A stretch of DNA of 64,000 nt from assembly GCF_037975245.1 (NCBI RefSeq), contig NC_092561.1:14787001-14851000 (forward strand), written 5' to 3'. Of the stretch, positions 25,703-36,646 are shown piece after piece. Position 1 is the stretch's first letter. Every line of letters starts with the position of its first letter. A model generated the notes under the pieces. That model was given only the letters and a program-made list of their open reading frames with translations, had not been told where the DNA came from and searched no databases. Position numbers and translations under genes: made by a program. The DNA comes from Apostichopus japonicus (lineage: Eukaryota; Echinodermata; Holothuroidea; Aspidochirotida; Stichopodidae).

Positions 25703-27502
25703 CTAAAAAGAAGAACGACCAAACAATAACTAATCAACAACAAACTTTACATCATTTGCATTACTCCTCAACAACTATACATATCTTCGTGAATGCCATC
25801 ATTATAAACACTTAAAAATTCTTGATGTCCTCCAAGATTTGACATTTCTTGTCACCATAACTCGTACCGATCGAATACTTAAATTGAAGCATTTTTAATT
25901 GGGTCAAATAACACTCTAATGTCACATACCCGATTGAGAAGTAAAGCACTCACTTTTGATGCAACAGCGTAAAATTGTTTCTATTGTAGTTGTGCAAAAG
26001 TGACTCTGCCATGATGATTTTCTAGTTAATCTTCTGGTCGACCATATACTTTATCTTTAGGAAAACAGCATTTTAATATTACATGGAGTATATGAGAGGC
26101 GTATTAAGTTTGCGGCAATCCTTTAACAGCTTTAATTACGTTCAAGTGCAACAATGCATGTTCGTCTAGTCCACTCAGTCGAATCCCGTGCAGGCCATAC
26201 AGAAATATAACTAGGTTTGTCAAACCACTCTTTGGCCTTTATTAGCTTTAATGGTAATTGTAACTGCTCGTGCCATCTACAATATCGAACATTAAATGAG
26301 CAGAGGTAATGACGATGATAATAAAACATAGTAGCCATTCTCCATGTCCTGAATTGCTTGGATGTTTAATATAGGAATATCAAATACTGCCGCCGCTGGT
26401 TTGTCTGCGACATTTGGTTTACCTTTATTCATTAGTCTACTTGTTAGCTTGATTGTTTGTAGTTATCTTTTTGCTTTCTTGCCAGCTAGGAAAGAAATAT
26501 ATACATGCAAGTCATTGGTTATTACCATATCCCAAATGTACAGTGTACCGGTGAAGATACATGATATAGACTATATCGAGATTAGATTAAAAAAATATTG
26601 TTACCTACCCAACTAACAATTAAATACCCTATGCTATTGTGTATCTTTGTGTGAAAAAAAAATCAGCTTGTCACGAACTCGAAACCATATGTTCTCCCTC
26701 AGTAATTGTAAACCAATTTGATGACATTAACTTATTTCCATTTGTTGTTTAATATTTCCGTCCATGTTACTCTTTTACGTCCATAGTATCAGTTTGCCAG
26801 TGTCACGTGAACAAGGAAGTCGAAGATCAATATCAAATACTTTTCAAAGTTTGTATAGGTAGGCATACTTGCCCTCGCATGTGCTATTGGGTCTTTACCG
26901 GCGATGGCGTCATAGAATAAAATACTAGAGGTCAATAGGTACAAAACGTGGATGAAAGCGTCCTGTTCGTACAGAAGGTAATGACTGTCAGTATTTAACA
27001 TCGTATTAAGTTAGGTTAAATGTCAAGTCTCATGAGGTCAATGAGGTTCAAATGTTGAAAGAGGTGTTTTGAAATTTCCAACTACTAACCACAAAGCTCA
27101 AATAGAGCTTCAGACCTGGGCATCAGGATGCCACAGGAGTGATGATATCATACCGTCCACAAAAATAATAAACAATAATCGCAATCTGACGGGCGTTCAG
27201 ATTGACTTACCTGCGTACAAAAGTTATAGCAATACTTGAAACATGTTTTTTTTTAAAACCTAGTACACGCATTCCGTTTGTGACTAATTACAACCCACTC
27301 ATCAAATCCTATATGAGTTCAATCAAACATGATTTTGCTTCATTCAAAGACGATCAGTCTGTAGGAAAATCAATAAAGGTGCCCAGCATGCTAGCAGTTC
27401 TTCAACACCCAGCCTTACATTTATACTCACTTTCTTCAGATTTTTTACACAGTTTCGACCTCCGCAGGTAATTTCCGTCTTCCGTTTTCCGTTTTCTCTT
27501 AC
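25703..27502 (-). other. Intron of GTPase gene 1 with ~1 kb insertion
   Basis: The intron is 1,800 bases here against 787 in gene 2. Bases up to about 26,510 match gene 2's intron. The block 26,510-27,460 has no equivalent there. It contains a SINE tail at about 27,150-27,240 (TCAGATTGACTTACCTGCG...AAAGTTATAGC) that matches 63,250-63,320. Short open frames inside the intron are not supported. Confidence 0.6.
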
Positions 27503-27718
27503 CTACTGAATTTTGATAATCCGCCACAATGTCAGCAGCCCTATTCAAGTTTAGCTTTCTTAGTGATCTTTCGAGTTTGGTCACGTCATGTTCATTTATT
27601 ACCTTTCTCTCTGTTAACAAATTTAGCAGTTCCAAACCCGGTGATTTTCTAGCGAATATAATTTTTTTCTGATCAGGTTCAAAATTGAACAAGAGCCCAA
27701 GGGCACTGTGGTTCCTTG
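27431..27718 (-). CDS. Death effector-like domain exon of GTPase gene 1 (5'-truncated)
   Basis: The minus strand encodes a DED-like helical domain (LLFNFEP..., RKSPGLELLNLLTERKVINEHDV, RSLRKLNLNRAADIVADYQNSV). It is closely similar to the exon at 62,119-62,404. The matching donor (AGTAG|GTAAGA, intron from 27,502) leaves one base (phase 1). That base joins the two-base start of the 25,702 exon to give Asp, so the splice is in frame.

Odd points: similarity to gene 2 stops at about 27,700, so the first helix and the ATG are missing and no in-frame ATG is available. A weak acceptor (CCCCAAG|CAAGG, exon from 27,718) could attach another first exon. A second good donor (GAAGAAA|GTGAGT, exon end 27,431), also phase 1, would add 24 residues including KRKRK, a nuclear-localisation-like motif. 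Confidence 0.6.
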
Positions 27719-27943
27719 CTTGGGGTATATGACAATACACATAATATTATCAAGCAAGATTGGGCTGAAATAGTCCAAGTAATTGTGGTCCTACATGTTC
27801 CCATAAAGTAACCAACACTATAGCCAACACTTTTGTGATCACAAAATGTGATCGGATTTTTTATTAAAAGCCACTTTTGAGATCTAAATATGGCGTCGAA
27901 AATGTAAGAAATATAAGAGACCTACAAGCGTGTAAACAGATAT

Positions 27944-30555
27944 GATAACAATGGTGACCTCAGATGACATGACCTTTAAGTTTCAAAATGTTCCACCACC
28001 CCATTCACAACTTGTCCCAAAATATCAACCATGTCACACCTTGGCATTGAGATTTAATTGCATTAAATGTCAAAAAATTAACTTTGAACTTGTATGTAAC
28101 TTCACACACAAAGGTCACCCGGAGGTCAACCAATTGACATTTTTGATCGGTGAGACCTAAATAGAGCATGACTGTAAAAATTCAAACATTTTTTCTTTGC
28201 CCATTTTCTCCCCCCATAATACTACTTTTTTAACATTAGCTGACCTTTTGTGACCTTGTATCACATGACCGTTAAGTTTGAAAATATTCCCCTATACCAT
28301 TTGCAACTACTCCAAATATATCAACCTTGTCACACCTTGGAACTGTGAGTTATTGCATTAAATGTCTGAAAATTAACTTTGACCTCATATAACTTCCCAC
28401 AAGAAGGTCACACAGGGGTCAACCTATTGACATTTATGATCAGAAGGTACCTTTAACATCTGAAAATAGCATCAAAACTGTAAAAAATCCACAAAACACG
28501 AAAAGGTCACCAGAGGTCAAATTGAGGTCAAGGGTCACCCAGATGCGGGTCGACAATTGGATTACATTGAAGCAACTCCCAACTCTAACGGACAATTTGT
28601 TCTCAAGTTATCGCAAAAATACTAGTTTTTTATCATTAATTGACCTTTGGTGACCTCGGATCACATGACCGTTAAGTTTGATAATATTCCCCTATACCAT
28701 TTGCAACTACTCCAAAAATATCAACCTTGCCACACCTTGGAACTGGGAGTTATTGCATTAAATGTCTGAAAATTAACTTAGACCTCATATAACTTCGCAC
28801 ACGAAGGTCACACGGGGGTCAACCTATAGACATTTATGATCAGAAGCTACCTTTAACATCTGAAAATAGCATCGAAACTGTAAAAATCCACAAAACACTA
28901 AAAAGGTCACCAGAGGTCAAATTGAGGTCAAGGGTCACCCAGATGCGGGTCGACAATTGGATTTCATTGAAGCAACTCCCAACTCTAACGGACAATTTGT
29001 TCTCAAGTTATCGCAAAAATACTAGTTTTTTATCATTAATTGACCTTTGGTGACCTCGGATCACATGACCGTTAAGTTTGAAAATATTCCCCTATACCAT
29101 TTGCAACTACTCCAAAAATATCAACCTTGTCACACCTTGGAACTGGGAGTTATTGCATTAAATGTCTGAAAATTAACTTTGACCTCATATAACTTCGCAC
29201 ACGAAGGTCACATGGGGGTCAACCTATAGACATTTATGATCAGAAGCTACCTTTAACATCTGAAAATAGCATCGAAACTGTAAAAATCCACAAAACACTA
29301 AAAAGGTCACCAGAGGTCAAATTGAGGTCAAGGGTCACCCAGATGCGGGTCGACAATTGGATTACATTGAAGCAACTCCCAACCCTAACGGACATATTGT
29401 TCTCAAGTTATCGCAAAAATACTAGTTTTTTATCATTAATTGACCTTTGGTGACCTCGGATCACATGACCGTTAAGTTTGAAAATATTCCCCTATACCAT
29501 TTGCAACTTGTCTCAAAATATCAACTGTGTAACACCTTGGCACTGGGAGTTATTACACTAAATGTCTGAAAATTAACTTTGACCTCATATAACTTAACAT
29601 ACAAAGGTCACCTTGGGTCAACTTATTGACATTTTTGATTGATGAGACCTAAATTAGAGCATCAAACTATAAAAATTCAAACATTTTTTTCTTTGCCCAT
29701 TTTCTACCGCCAAAATACTAGTTTTTTGACATTAATTGACCTTTGGTGACCTCGGATCACATGACCGTTAAGTTTGAAAATATTTCCCTATACCATTTGC
29801 AACTTGTCCAAAAATATCAACCATTTCACACCTTGGAACTGGGAGTTGTTGCATTAAATGTCTGAAAATTAACTTTGACCTCGTATAACTTCGCACACGA
29901 AGGTCACACGGGTGTCAACCAATTGACATTTTTGATCGGAAGGTACCTTTGATATCCAAATCTAGCATCAAAACCAAACATTTTCTTTTTTGCTCGTTTC
30001 CTCCCAAAATAAGCACATTTTTTCTAATGTGACCTTTGACCTTTTGACCTTGGTTTCAGATGTAGTTTAATCTCCTGATTCCAAAAAACAAAACGAAAAG
30101 TCTGTACAACCATCCTAACTCCGACCGAAAAACTTTGACCCCATATAACTTCGCACATAAAGGTCACACGGGGTCAACCCATTGACATTTATGATCAGAA
30201 GGTACCTTTGACATCTGAAAATAGCATCAAAACTGTAAAAATCCCCAAAAACACGTAAAGGTCACCAGAGGTCAAATTGAGGTCAAGGGTCACCCAGATG
30301 CGGGTCGACAATTGCATAACATAGGAGCAACTCCCAACCCTAACGGACATTTCGTTCTCAAGTTATCGCAAAAATACTAGTTTTTTATCATTCATTGACC
30401 TTTGGTGACCTCGGATCACATGACCGTTAAGTTTGAAAATGTTCCCCTAACCAGTTCACAACTTTTCCCAAAATATTAACCTTGTCGCACATTGGCACTG
30501 GGAGTTATTGCAGTTTTAATATGTTCGGTTTTTTTACCATAACTGACCTTTGGTG
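27944..30555. repeat. Tandem repeat rich in AGGTCA/TGACCT half-sites
   Basis: Units begin TGACCTTTGGTGACCT at 28,241, 28,641, 29,041 and 29,441 (exactly 400 bases apart). A shorter 297-base unit starts at about 27,944 and again at 29,441 (running to 29,738). Longer or truncated variants begin at 29,738, 30,396 and 30,544. The 400-base units contain AGGTCACCAGAGGTCA, then AATTGAGGTCA and AGGGTCA. The array ends in GTGGGCACC... and a (CA)n run (about 30,683-30,712), as though attached to a mobile element tail. No coding potential. Confidence 0.9.
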
Positions 30556-30730
30556 ACCTTTGTGGGCACCAAAAACAATAGGGCACACCTTCTCCATATG
30601 GCGGATCTATAGTCCAAGTTTGGCCTCAATCCAACTTTCCCTTATTGAGATAGAGCGTACCCAAGAAAGTGTCACAGATGCACACACAGACACACACACA
30701 CACACACGCACACGTACTTACAAGAGCTAC
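30556..30730. mobile_element. Element tail with (CA)n microsatellite
   Basis: Sequence from TGGGCACCAAAAACAATAGG through TTGAGATAGAGCGTACCC to a CACACA run, directly abutting the half-site satellite. It resembles the terminal part of a non-autonomous repeat that carries the satellite units. A (CA)n run also precedes the left edge of duplication copy 2 (53,651-53,688). Confidence 0.35.
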
Positions 30731-31518
30731 CCTATGGAGTCAGTTACTTGAAACATATTTCAGGATACACATTATGCCCAGCATAGCCTTGTGAATCATC
30801 CCTAATGGAGACGACATGGCATTTCATATAGCGCCCTCGATTTGTTTAACCATGTATACTATCAACTGACTGTGCATCAACCTTACAGTGACATACCTGC
30901 AGTGACACTGTAGCGTTTGTAGGAGTCCATTCTTCAAAATGTAAGTACTTTCAAGATCTTGTTTACAATTGGGTCTTAGTAACGATAACTTCCTTAGATG
31001 ATACACATTACATTGCTGTATGATTGTAGACCAGGTTAGTCTACATTAGTAACACTTTATAATATAGGCCTAGCCTATAATAGGCCTGATGTATTACTAG
31101 TGTGCTCAAGCCTAGGTTAGGCTAGGCCTAGTCTGCTACTTTAGCACAGCCGCAGTACTTACACATCATGTTAGCCCTTCATTTTTCTGACAGTTGCAAC
31201 CTTCATGAGTATATGTTTGTATGACGGTTAGCAGTAAGTTAAATACTACTATTACTAGCTTGCAGCTAGATAAATTACTGAAGGCTACAGTAGATGTATG
31301 CCTAGGCCTAGGCCTAGGTTGTATATAGGCCTAGGATATGCCTACCCTAGAATTGCATGGATCTAGGCCTATGCCTAGTCCAGCCTTTCCTCTACTCTAG
31401 CTAAGCTTGATAGGTATTCTTGGTAGTGACTCATAATCTACAGAAGGCACAAGGTAACTCCTTGGGCTTTAATTGTAAATCTACTAAGATAGGCTTTTAA
31501 AGCATTGTGATGTAGCCT
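30731..31518. other. No gene; TAGGCCTA-rich stretch
   Basis: Between about 31,060 and 31,390 the palindromic words AGGCCT and TAGGCCTAGG recur many times. No exon is supported. Confidence 0.5.
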
Positions 31519-31526
31519 ACTAAAAC

Positions 31527-31785
31527 GGCCGTGGCTATTCTTACGACTAGTGGTAACAATTATTTATAAACTATTCTTACGACATCGGCGAATTCAAAGT
31601 AAATAAAGCAACTGCGCATGTAGTAGGGGTAACCCTAACTCTAACCCTCAATCCAAACCTAACCCTAACCGGAAATTATTGTTACTCCCGGTCATAAAAA
31701 TAGTACTCCTAGTCGTAAAAATAGCAACTGCGCATGCGCAAAAGGGAATTATTGTTACAACTAGTCGTAAGAATAGCCACTTTGC
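31527..31785. mobile_element. 259-bp MITE with 8-bp target duplication
   Basis: Inverted ends GTGGCTATTCTTACGACTAG (31,531) and its complement CTAGTCGTAAGAATAGCCAC (31,761-31,780) continue inward as TGGTAACAATTATT versus AATTATTGTTACAA, about 34 bases in all. The element is bracketed by identical ACTAAAAC at 31,519-31,526 and 31,786-31,793. An 8-bp duplication is typical of hAT-type transposition. The interior holds two GCAACTGCGCATG words and a TAACCCTAA-like run, and no gene. Confidence 0.75.
31627..31672. repeat. Telomere-like TAACCC run inside MITE
   Basis: Irregular GGTAACCCTAACTCTAACCC followed by AACCTAACCCTAACC. It is short and degenerate and lies within the MITE, so it belongs to that element rather than to a telomere. 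Confidence 0.5.
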
Positions 31786-31793
31786 ACTAAAAC

Positions 31794-33932
31794 TATAGTT
31801 TATAAGCCATTGGCAAAGGTGATAAGGGGTATAATAGTGTAACTGTTGTTAGCCGTAGGTCAGTTATGCATCTTACATGTCATACTGGTGTATGCACATG
31901 ATGGTGTAAGGATCAGGAACAGTCAGCTATTAATGTGATGTGATTTAAGAGAATTCAGTTGAACAATAGTTCAATTCAAGCCTTTAGGCCTGTCATAGTT
32001 GTCCATTCTCCTAGGACTTTCAATTAAGTACAGCAGGCTATGCATAAGAGTAAGACCTTTGTTGCCAAGGCTGTAAGATCTACAAAGTTATAGAAAACAA
32101 ATGGTGTTCCATTTGCCACTTGTCAGTACACTATAGCTTCATGTCCACTATATTTATTTTTCAAACAAACTAGCTATCTACATTTGCATTTTAATACAAA
32201 AATTCCAACTAAATTGGCAAAGGTCCTGAATCATTATATAATACAGTATAGGATTACCAAAACTTAATTGTTAGTTACCAACAGTGTTGGAATGTCTAAT
32301 TCAGCTCTAAATACTGGTGGAAAGCACAACTATTTGTACAAGCAACATTGTAATATGATTGGAACATATAGATCACATCAGTATGATAAATGTATTTTGG
32401 TTTTATTCTTATGAGGATCTGTTAAAATGTTATCAGCCCAAGTACAATGAATATAGCAGAGCTGCTGGCGCTCTAATTTAGACAAGTTTGAAGGTAATCT
32501 AAGAGATGCGGGATATGGGGTTCTCGTCAGCATCTAGCTGACCAGCAGGCTTGTTGGGATTTCCTCTAGTGGTTACGAAGTGTGAGGACAGCTAACCACT
32601 ATATGTTAAATACAACAGGTTAAACAAAGAATTTAAGACTCTGACTGGCTTTTTGATTCAGTATGTAACTATATAACCCGGCCACAATATTTAAGTAAAT
32701 ATGCAACGTGAGAAACTTGGCAAAGTACTCTTCAAATGAATGCACTGTTATACAATTATACTTAAACAGGTATCAATTTACACTTAATTGTGGGATAAAA
32801 GTTACAATTAACTAGGGAGTGTCAAGTGGCCACAAGACTAGTATATTGTGTACATTAATAAAATAAGAGATAGGCTTATCTGGCAGGGGGGTCTGTATCT
32901 TCCAGTAGCACTGTATTCCTATCAACTGTTTGATTTGTTGTTGCTGGCTAGAAACCTCTTGACCATGTGAATTTATCCAATAGAACGGTTTTATGTCCCA
33001 AAGTTATTAAATTAAAGGGTAGACACCCAATGACTGGTATCCACCATAAAGGATAAAAAGGGTCAATGAATGTCCAGCAGATAACAGCAAGTATAAAAAG
33101 GTACCGTGGGTGATAGCGATAAATGAAACAGCGATGACAGCTCTCCGTTCCATCAATTCCATTAGTGTGAATAGGCACAGTAATCAAGATGTAAATACAA
33201 TTTACAAATAATTCCTCCAACATATAATTCCTCCAGAAAAGTTAAGATACCTTTTCATCAGACAAGTTTGACAGCTTAGTTTTTTAACCTCAAGAGTGCC
33301 CAGATTCTACTCATGCCCTGTTGACTGGCTCACAAGAAAACTGCAACTCTTCCTATAAGACTCCTGGAAGGGAGCTCCTAAACTACAGCATATAACCATG
33401 TGATCAACTTAACTTCTCTCATTGGCCCAACTACACCCACCAGTAGCAACACTATGAACCAATCAGGTTTAACCATCCAATACTACATTTGCATACAGAC
33501 AAAGCAAACAGGCACAACTAAGAAAGTAACGTTTTCAAAGTCTAACAACTACTTATCAAGAGTAAAATGAACACAGCAGATGAAGGAGAGGAAGAAGCAT
33601 AAATGAATCTATTTACAGTTAGTCACTACTAAAATACTTCAATAGTCCTACGCCTGTTTCCAATGTAACCTAACCTTATGTGTTATTGTTTAAGTACTCT
33701 CGTTAAAGTTTTCCCGTACCACCACAAAAGTGTGCCCAATCCAATGCAAACAAGGTAATATTTGCAACTGAAAAAAAAAATTATTAATTAAAACAAAACC
33801 AGACAGTGCCATTATCAAAACATAAATAGTTTCAGTCAAAGCTTGGTAATTTTTCTTATTTAGCTATGTTATTTCTACCTATAAGTTAACCTGTGAAAGG
33901 TTAGTGGGATAATTTTGTTGCTCATATCACAG
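31794..33932. other. No supported gene
   Basis: AT-rich. A 91-codon minus-strand frame (32,948-33,223) is hydrophobic, with Trp/Phe-rich segments that could be membrane spans, but it has no splice or homology support. Any first exon and promoter of the downstream SET gene should lie here; I could not identify them. Confidence 0.4.
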
Positions 33933-34045
33933 GAAGAGATGGCCACGTCGGTTGATGAAGAAGCCTGTGGAAGAAGCCACAAATTATTGTGAGCTTGGGG
34001 TAGATAAAGCTGGATTTGATGTCCGCTACATAAATGATTTCATTG

Positions 34046-35673
34046 GTAAGTTATACTTGTCTTTCATAAATTGCTGTATTGACTATTCATCGCTTGTGAC
34101 AAAAAACAAAAATATTAATGAAATTTGATATTTTTCAGAGGTAACTCTGGATACAACACATTCCTAGATGTTGGAATTTTGCCCATATTACTAAACTTCA
34201 CTACCAACCTACAAGAGAAATGCTGCAGACTGTCCTGCTTCTAAATCCAAGAATGATGTAATCCTAGTTACCTTTGTCAAATGCACCTGAATGAGCTGAA
34301 CAAATAATGTGACATGTGCATGAAGCAGGCCATATCATCTTGTGTAGCTACATGCACAAAACTAGTCAGCTAAACTTAGAACACAATCGATAGATTGGCA
34401 TAGAGAACGAAGGGCATACCAACCTGCAATACATTTATTCAAGCAGATAAAAGTATGACTTCACAGAATTGAATGAATGGAAGTGGCTGTGTACACCAGC
34501 TCAGCATAGGTTCCATAGTTCCTGTTTCTTCCTACGAATTAATTTTCTTAGCTGTTTACACCAATTAATTGAAAAACACAATGGCAACTATGAACAATAT
34601 GTAGGTACATACAACTTAAGAAGCTGTACCCCCCCCCCCTCGGTGCATACCAGTAGCCAGTATTTAAAAAGTCAAGTAACATTCAGCTTCTTGGTGAAAC
34701 CAGCAAGCATGACTCTGACCTTACATTTTCAATCGCTTCAAGTTTGTAAAATGGCAAAACTTCAACAAGAAGTATGGTAGGAGCTGTCTAATATAGTATG
34801 TACAGTATGTGAACATTCCTCACAGATGATATAGCAAATAGAGATGTACTGGTTAATGGTTATGTAACATTACTTTCCTTCGTCACTACTTGCCTTTCGA
34901 TGGTAGAGAGCTCATTGGAAAGAAATTGCTAACTCATATACTATTGTGGTCTTGAGCTTGAAGGCTTGCACAGTTCATAGAGATACTGTGTCTATACAGG
35001 TCTGTATGACAATGCTGCTTTTGAGGATGTCCATATACATGTTTATATTGTCATATTAACATAAACATACCATAGGCCTTCAGCTGCTATGATATGGTGG
35101 GCCATTGATCATCAGTGAAGACATTTTGCATATATTCAGGTGGCATACATATAAGTGAGTGTTCCATGTAGGAAATGCAAATCTATTGATCTACATTTAA
35201 TTGAATTAACTGAAGTCAAGTACACCTCAGATTATATCCTATATATTGATATGTGATACATGTCATATCGTTTTTGCTTACATTGCAATGTAGTAAATGC
35301 CCAATACTGTAGCTTATAATGGAACACTTCAGATACCACTATCCACATAGATATAACCAAGGATTATCCCAAATATCAGAGAAGGAACAGAAATGTAGCG
35401 AAAAAGGAATCTTGAATCATATACCACATTTTTCAGCCAGTAAATGCTCCAAAATAAAATAAAAGCAGTACCTCGGTAATGCTAAATATATATGTCAGGA
35501 AGATTAATTTGCTTTCACTGCTCACATCTTTCAAAATTAGATAAGCAACATACAGCCTGAAATAAATTACCATCATGATCTAAATAGATGCAAGTGCATT
35601 AGCAATAATTGTTTTAAAGTTAATGTTGCTGGCAAATAATGATGCACTGTCCTTTACACTTTTATATTGACAG
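34046..35673 (+). other. Intron 1 of SET gene
   Basis: GT...AG bounded (GTAAGT; TTGACAG). No other feature was recognised apart from a poly-C run near 34,630. Confidence 0.55.
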
Positions 35674-36007
35674 GTTATGGTGTTTTCACTACCAGGGACT
35701 TCAGCCAGAAAGAATTTTTGCTGGAGTAGCGGGGTGAACTAATTTCATCAGAAGAAGCAGTGAAAAGAGAAAAATCTTACCCACTTTCAAAGGGGAGTTT
35801 CCTTTACTTTTTTTAAGGACAAAGGTGTTCTGAAATGGTGAGTTTTTACACATAAGTATCTTAGCTTAAACTAAATATTGTAAATAAATTTACCAGGGTG
35901 CAGTGTCCTGCATTGAAACTTTGATAAATATTTCATGTGGCAGCTTGAAATCATTTGAATCAGTTTCTTTGCAATTCCATAATAACTAGCTGTTCATGGC
36001 AAGTCGA

Positions 36008-36646
36008 ATAAAGGTGCTAGACTAGATCCTGATCAGATCCACTGATGTTATTAGACGATTATCCCTGCATGTGGTAATAAAATACACCGATCCTGACCCG
36101 TTCATACTTAGTTCATACTCTGATCCTCCTATACTTTACACTGTAGTAGTGTTGATGTAGTATGGAGCATTATGGAGGCTAGCAACTAACCTACAACTTA
36201 AAAAAAACTGTTCACTATTCAGAGATTTTGCTGTTGGGACAGCTTGTGTCGTATCACAAATGTCTATACAGTTACAAACACCAGTATTCGAAATTCTTAA
36301 TTAGTCAGGACATTGTCAATATAAAATGGCTTGCAATTCACTAAAGGTTCCTCTATATTCACAGTCTTAAGGCTATGAAACACACATACCATTAACTATG
36401 TAGGCCTACCAGAATATGCAGCAAGCTATGACAACAAGGAAGGCTACTTCAACACACAGTTGATCCTGAAGGGTTAACACTACACACTTGATCTTGATAT
36501 CAGGATAAAATCCTGGTCTCTGCCAGCATCAAAATAGGAGGATCAGGTCCGGATCTGAACTGCATTTACACTACAGCTGTGATCTCGATAGGCGCTGATC
36601 CTGACGTTGAGATCTAATCCGGATCTAGTGTTAAAGCACCCTGAAC
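36008..36646. mobile_element. MITE-like element in intron 2 of SET gene
   Basis: The left end, AGGTGCTAGACTAGATCCTG, and the complement of the right end, GGTGCTTTAACACTAGATCC, form imperfect inverted repeats of about 30 bases. GATCCTGATC/GATCCGGATC words are unusually frequent inside. A target duplication could not be found, so the exact ends are uncertain. Confidence 0.45.

Noticed and set aside
31627-31672. Interstitial telomere
   Set aside because: The TAACCC words are irregular, under 50 bases and lie inside a MITE.
32948-33223. Hydrophobic 91-codon minus-strand frame
   Set aside because: Possible membrane segments, but no homology, splice sites or repeats support it.
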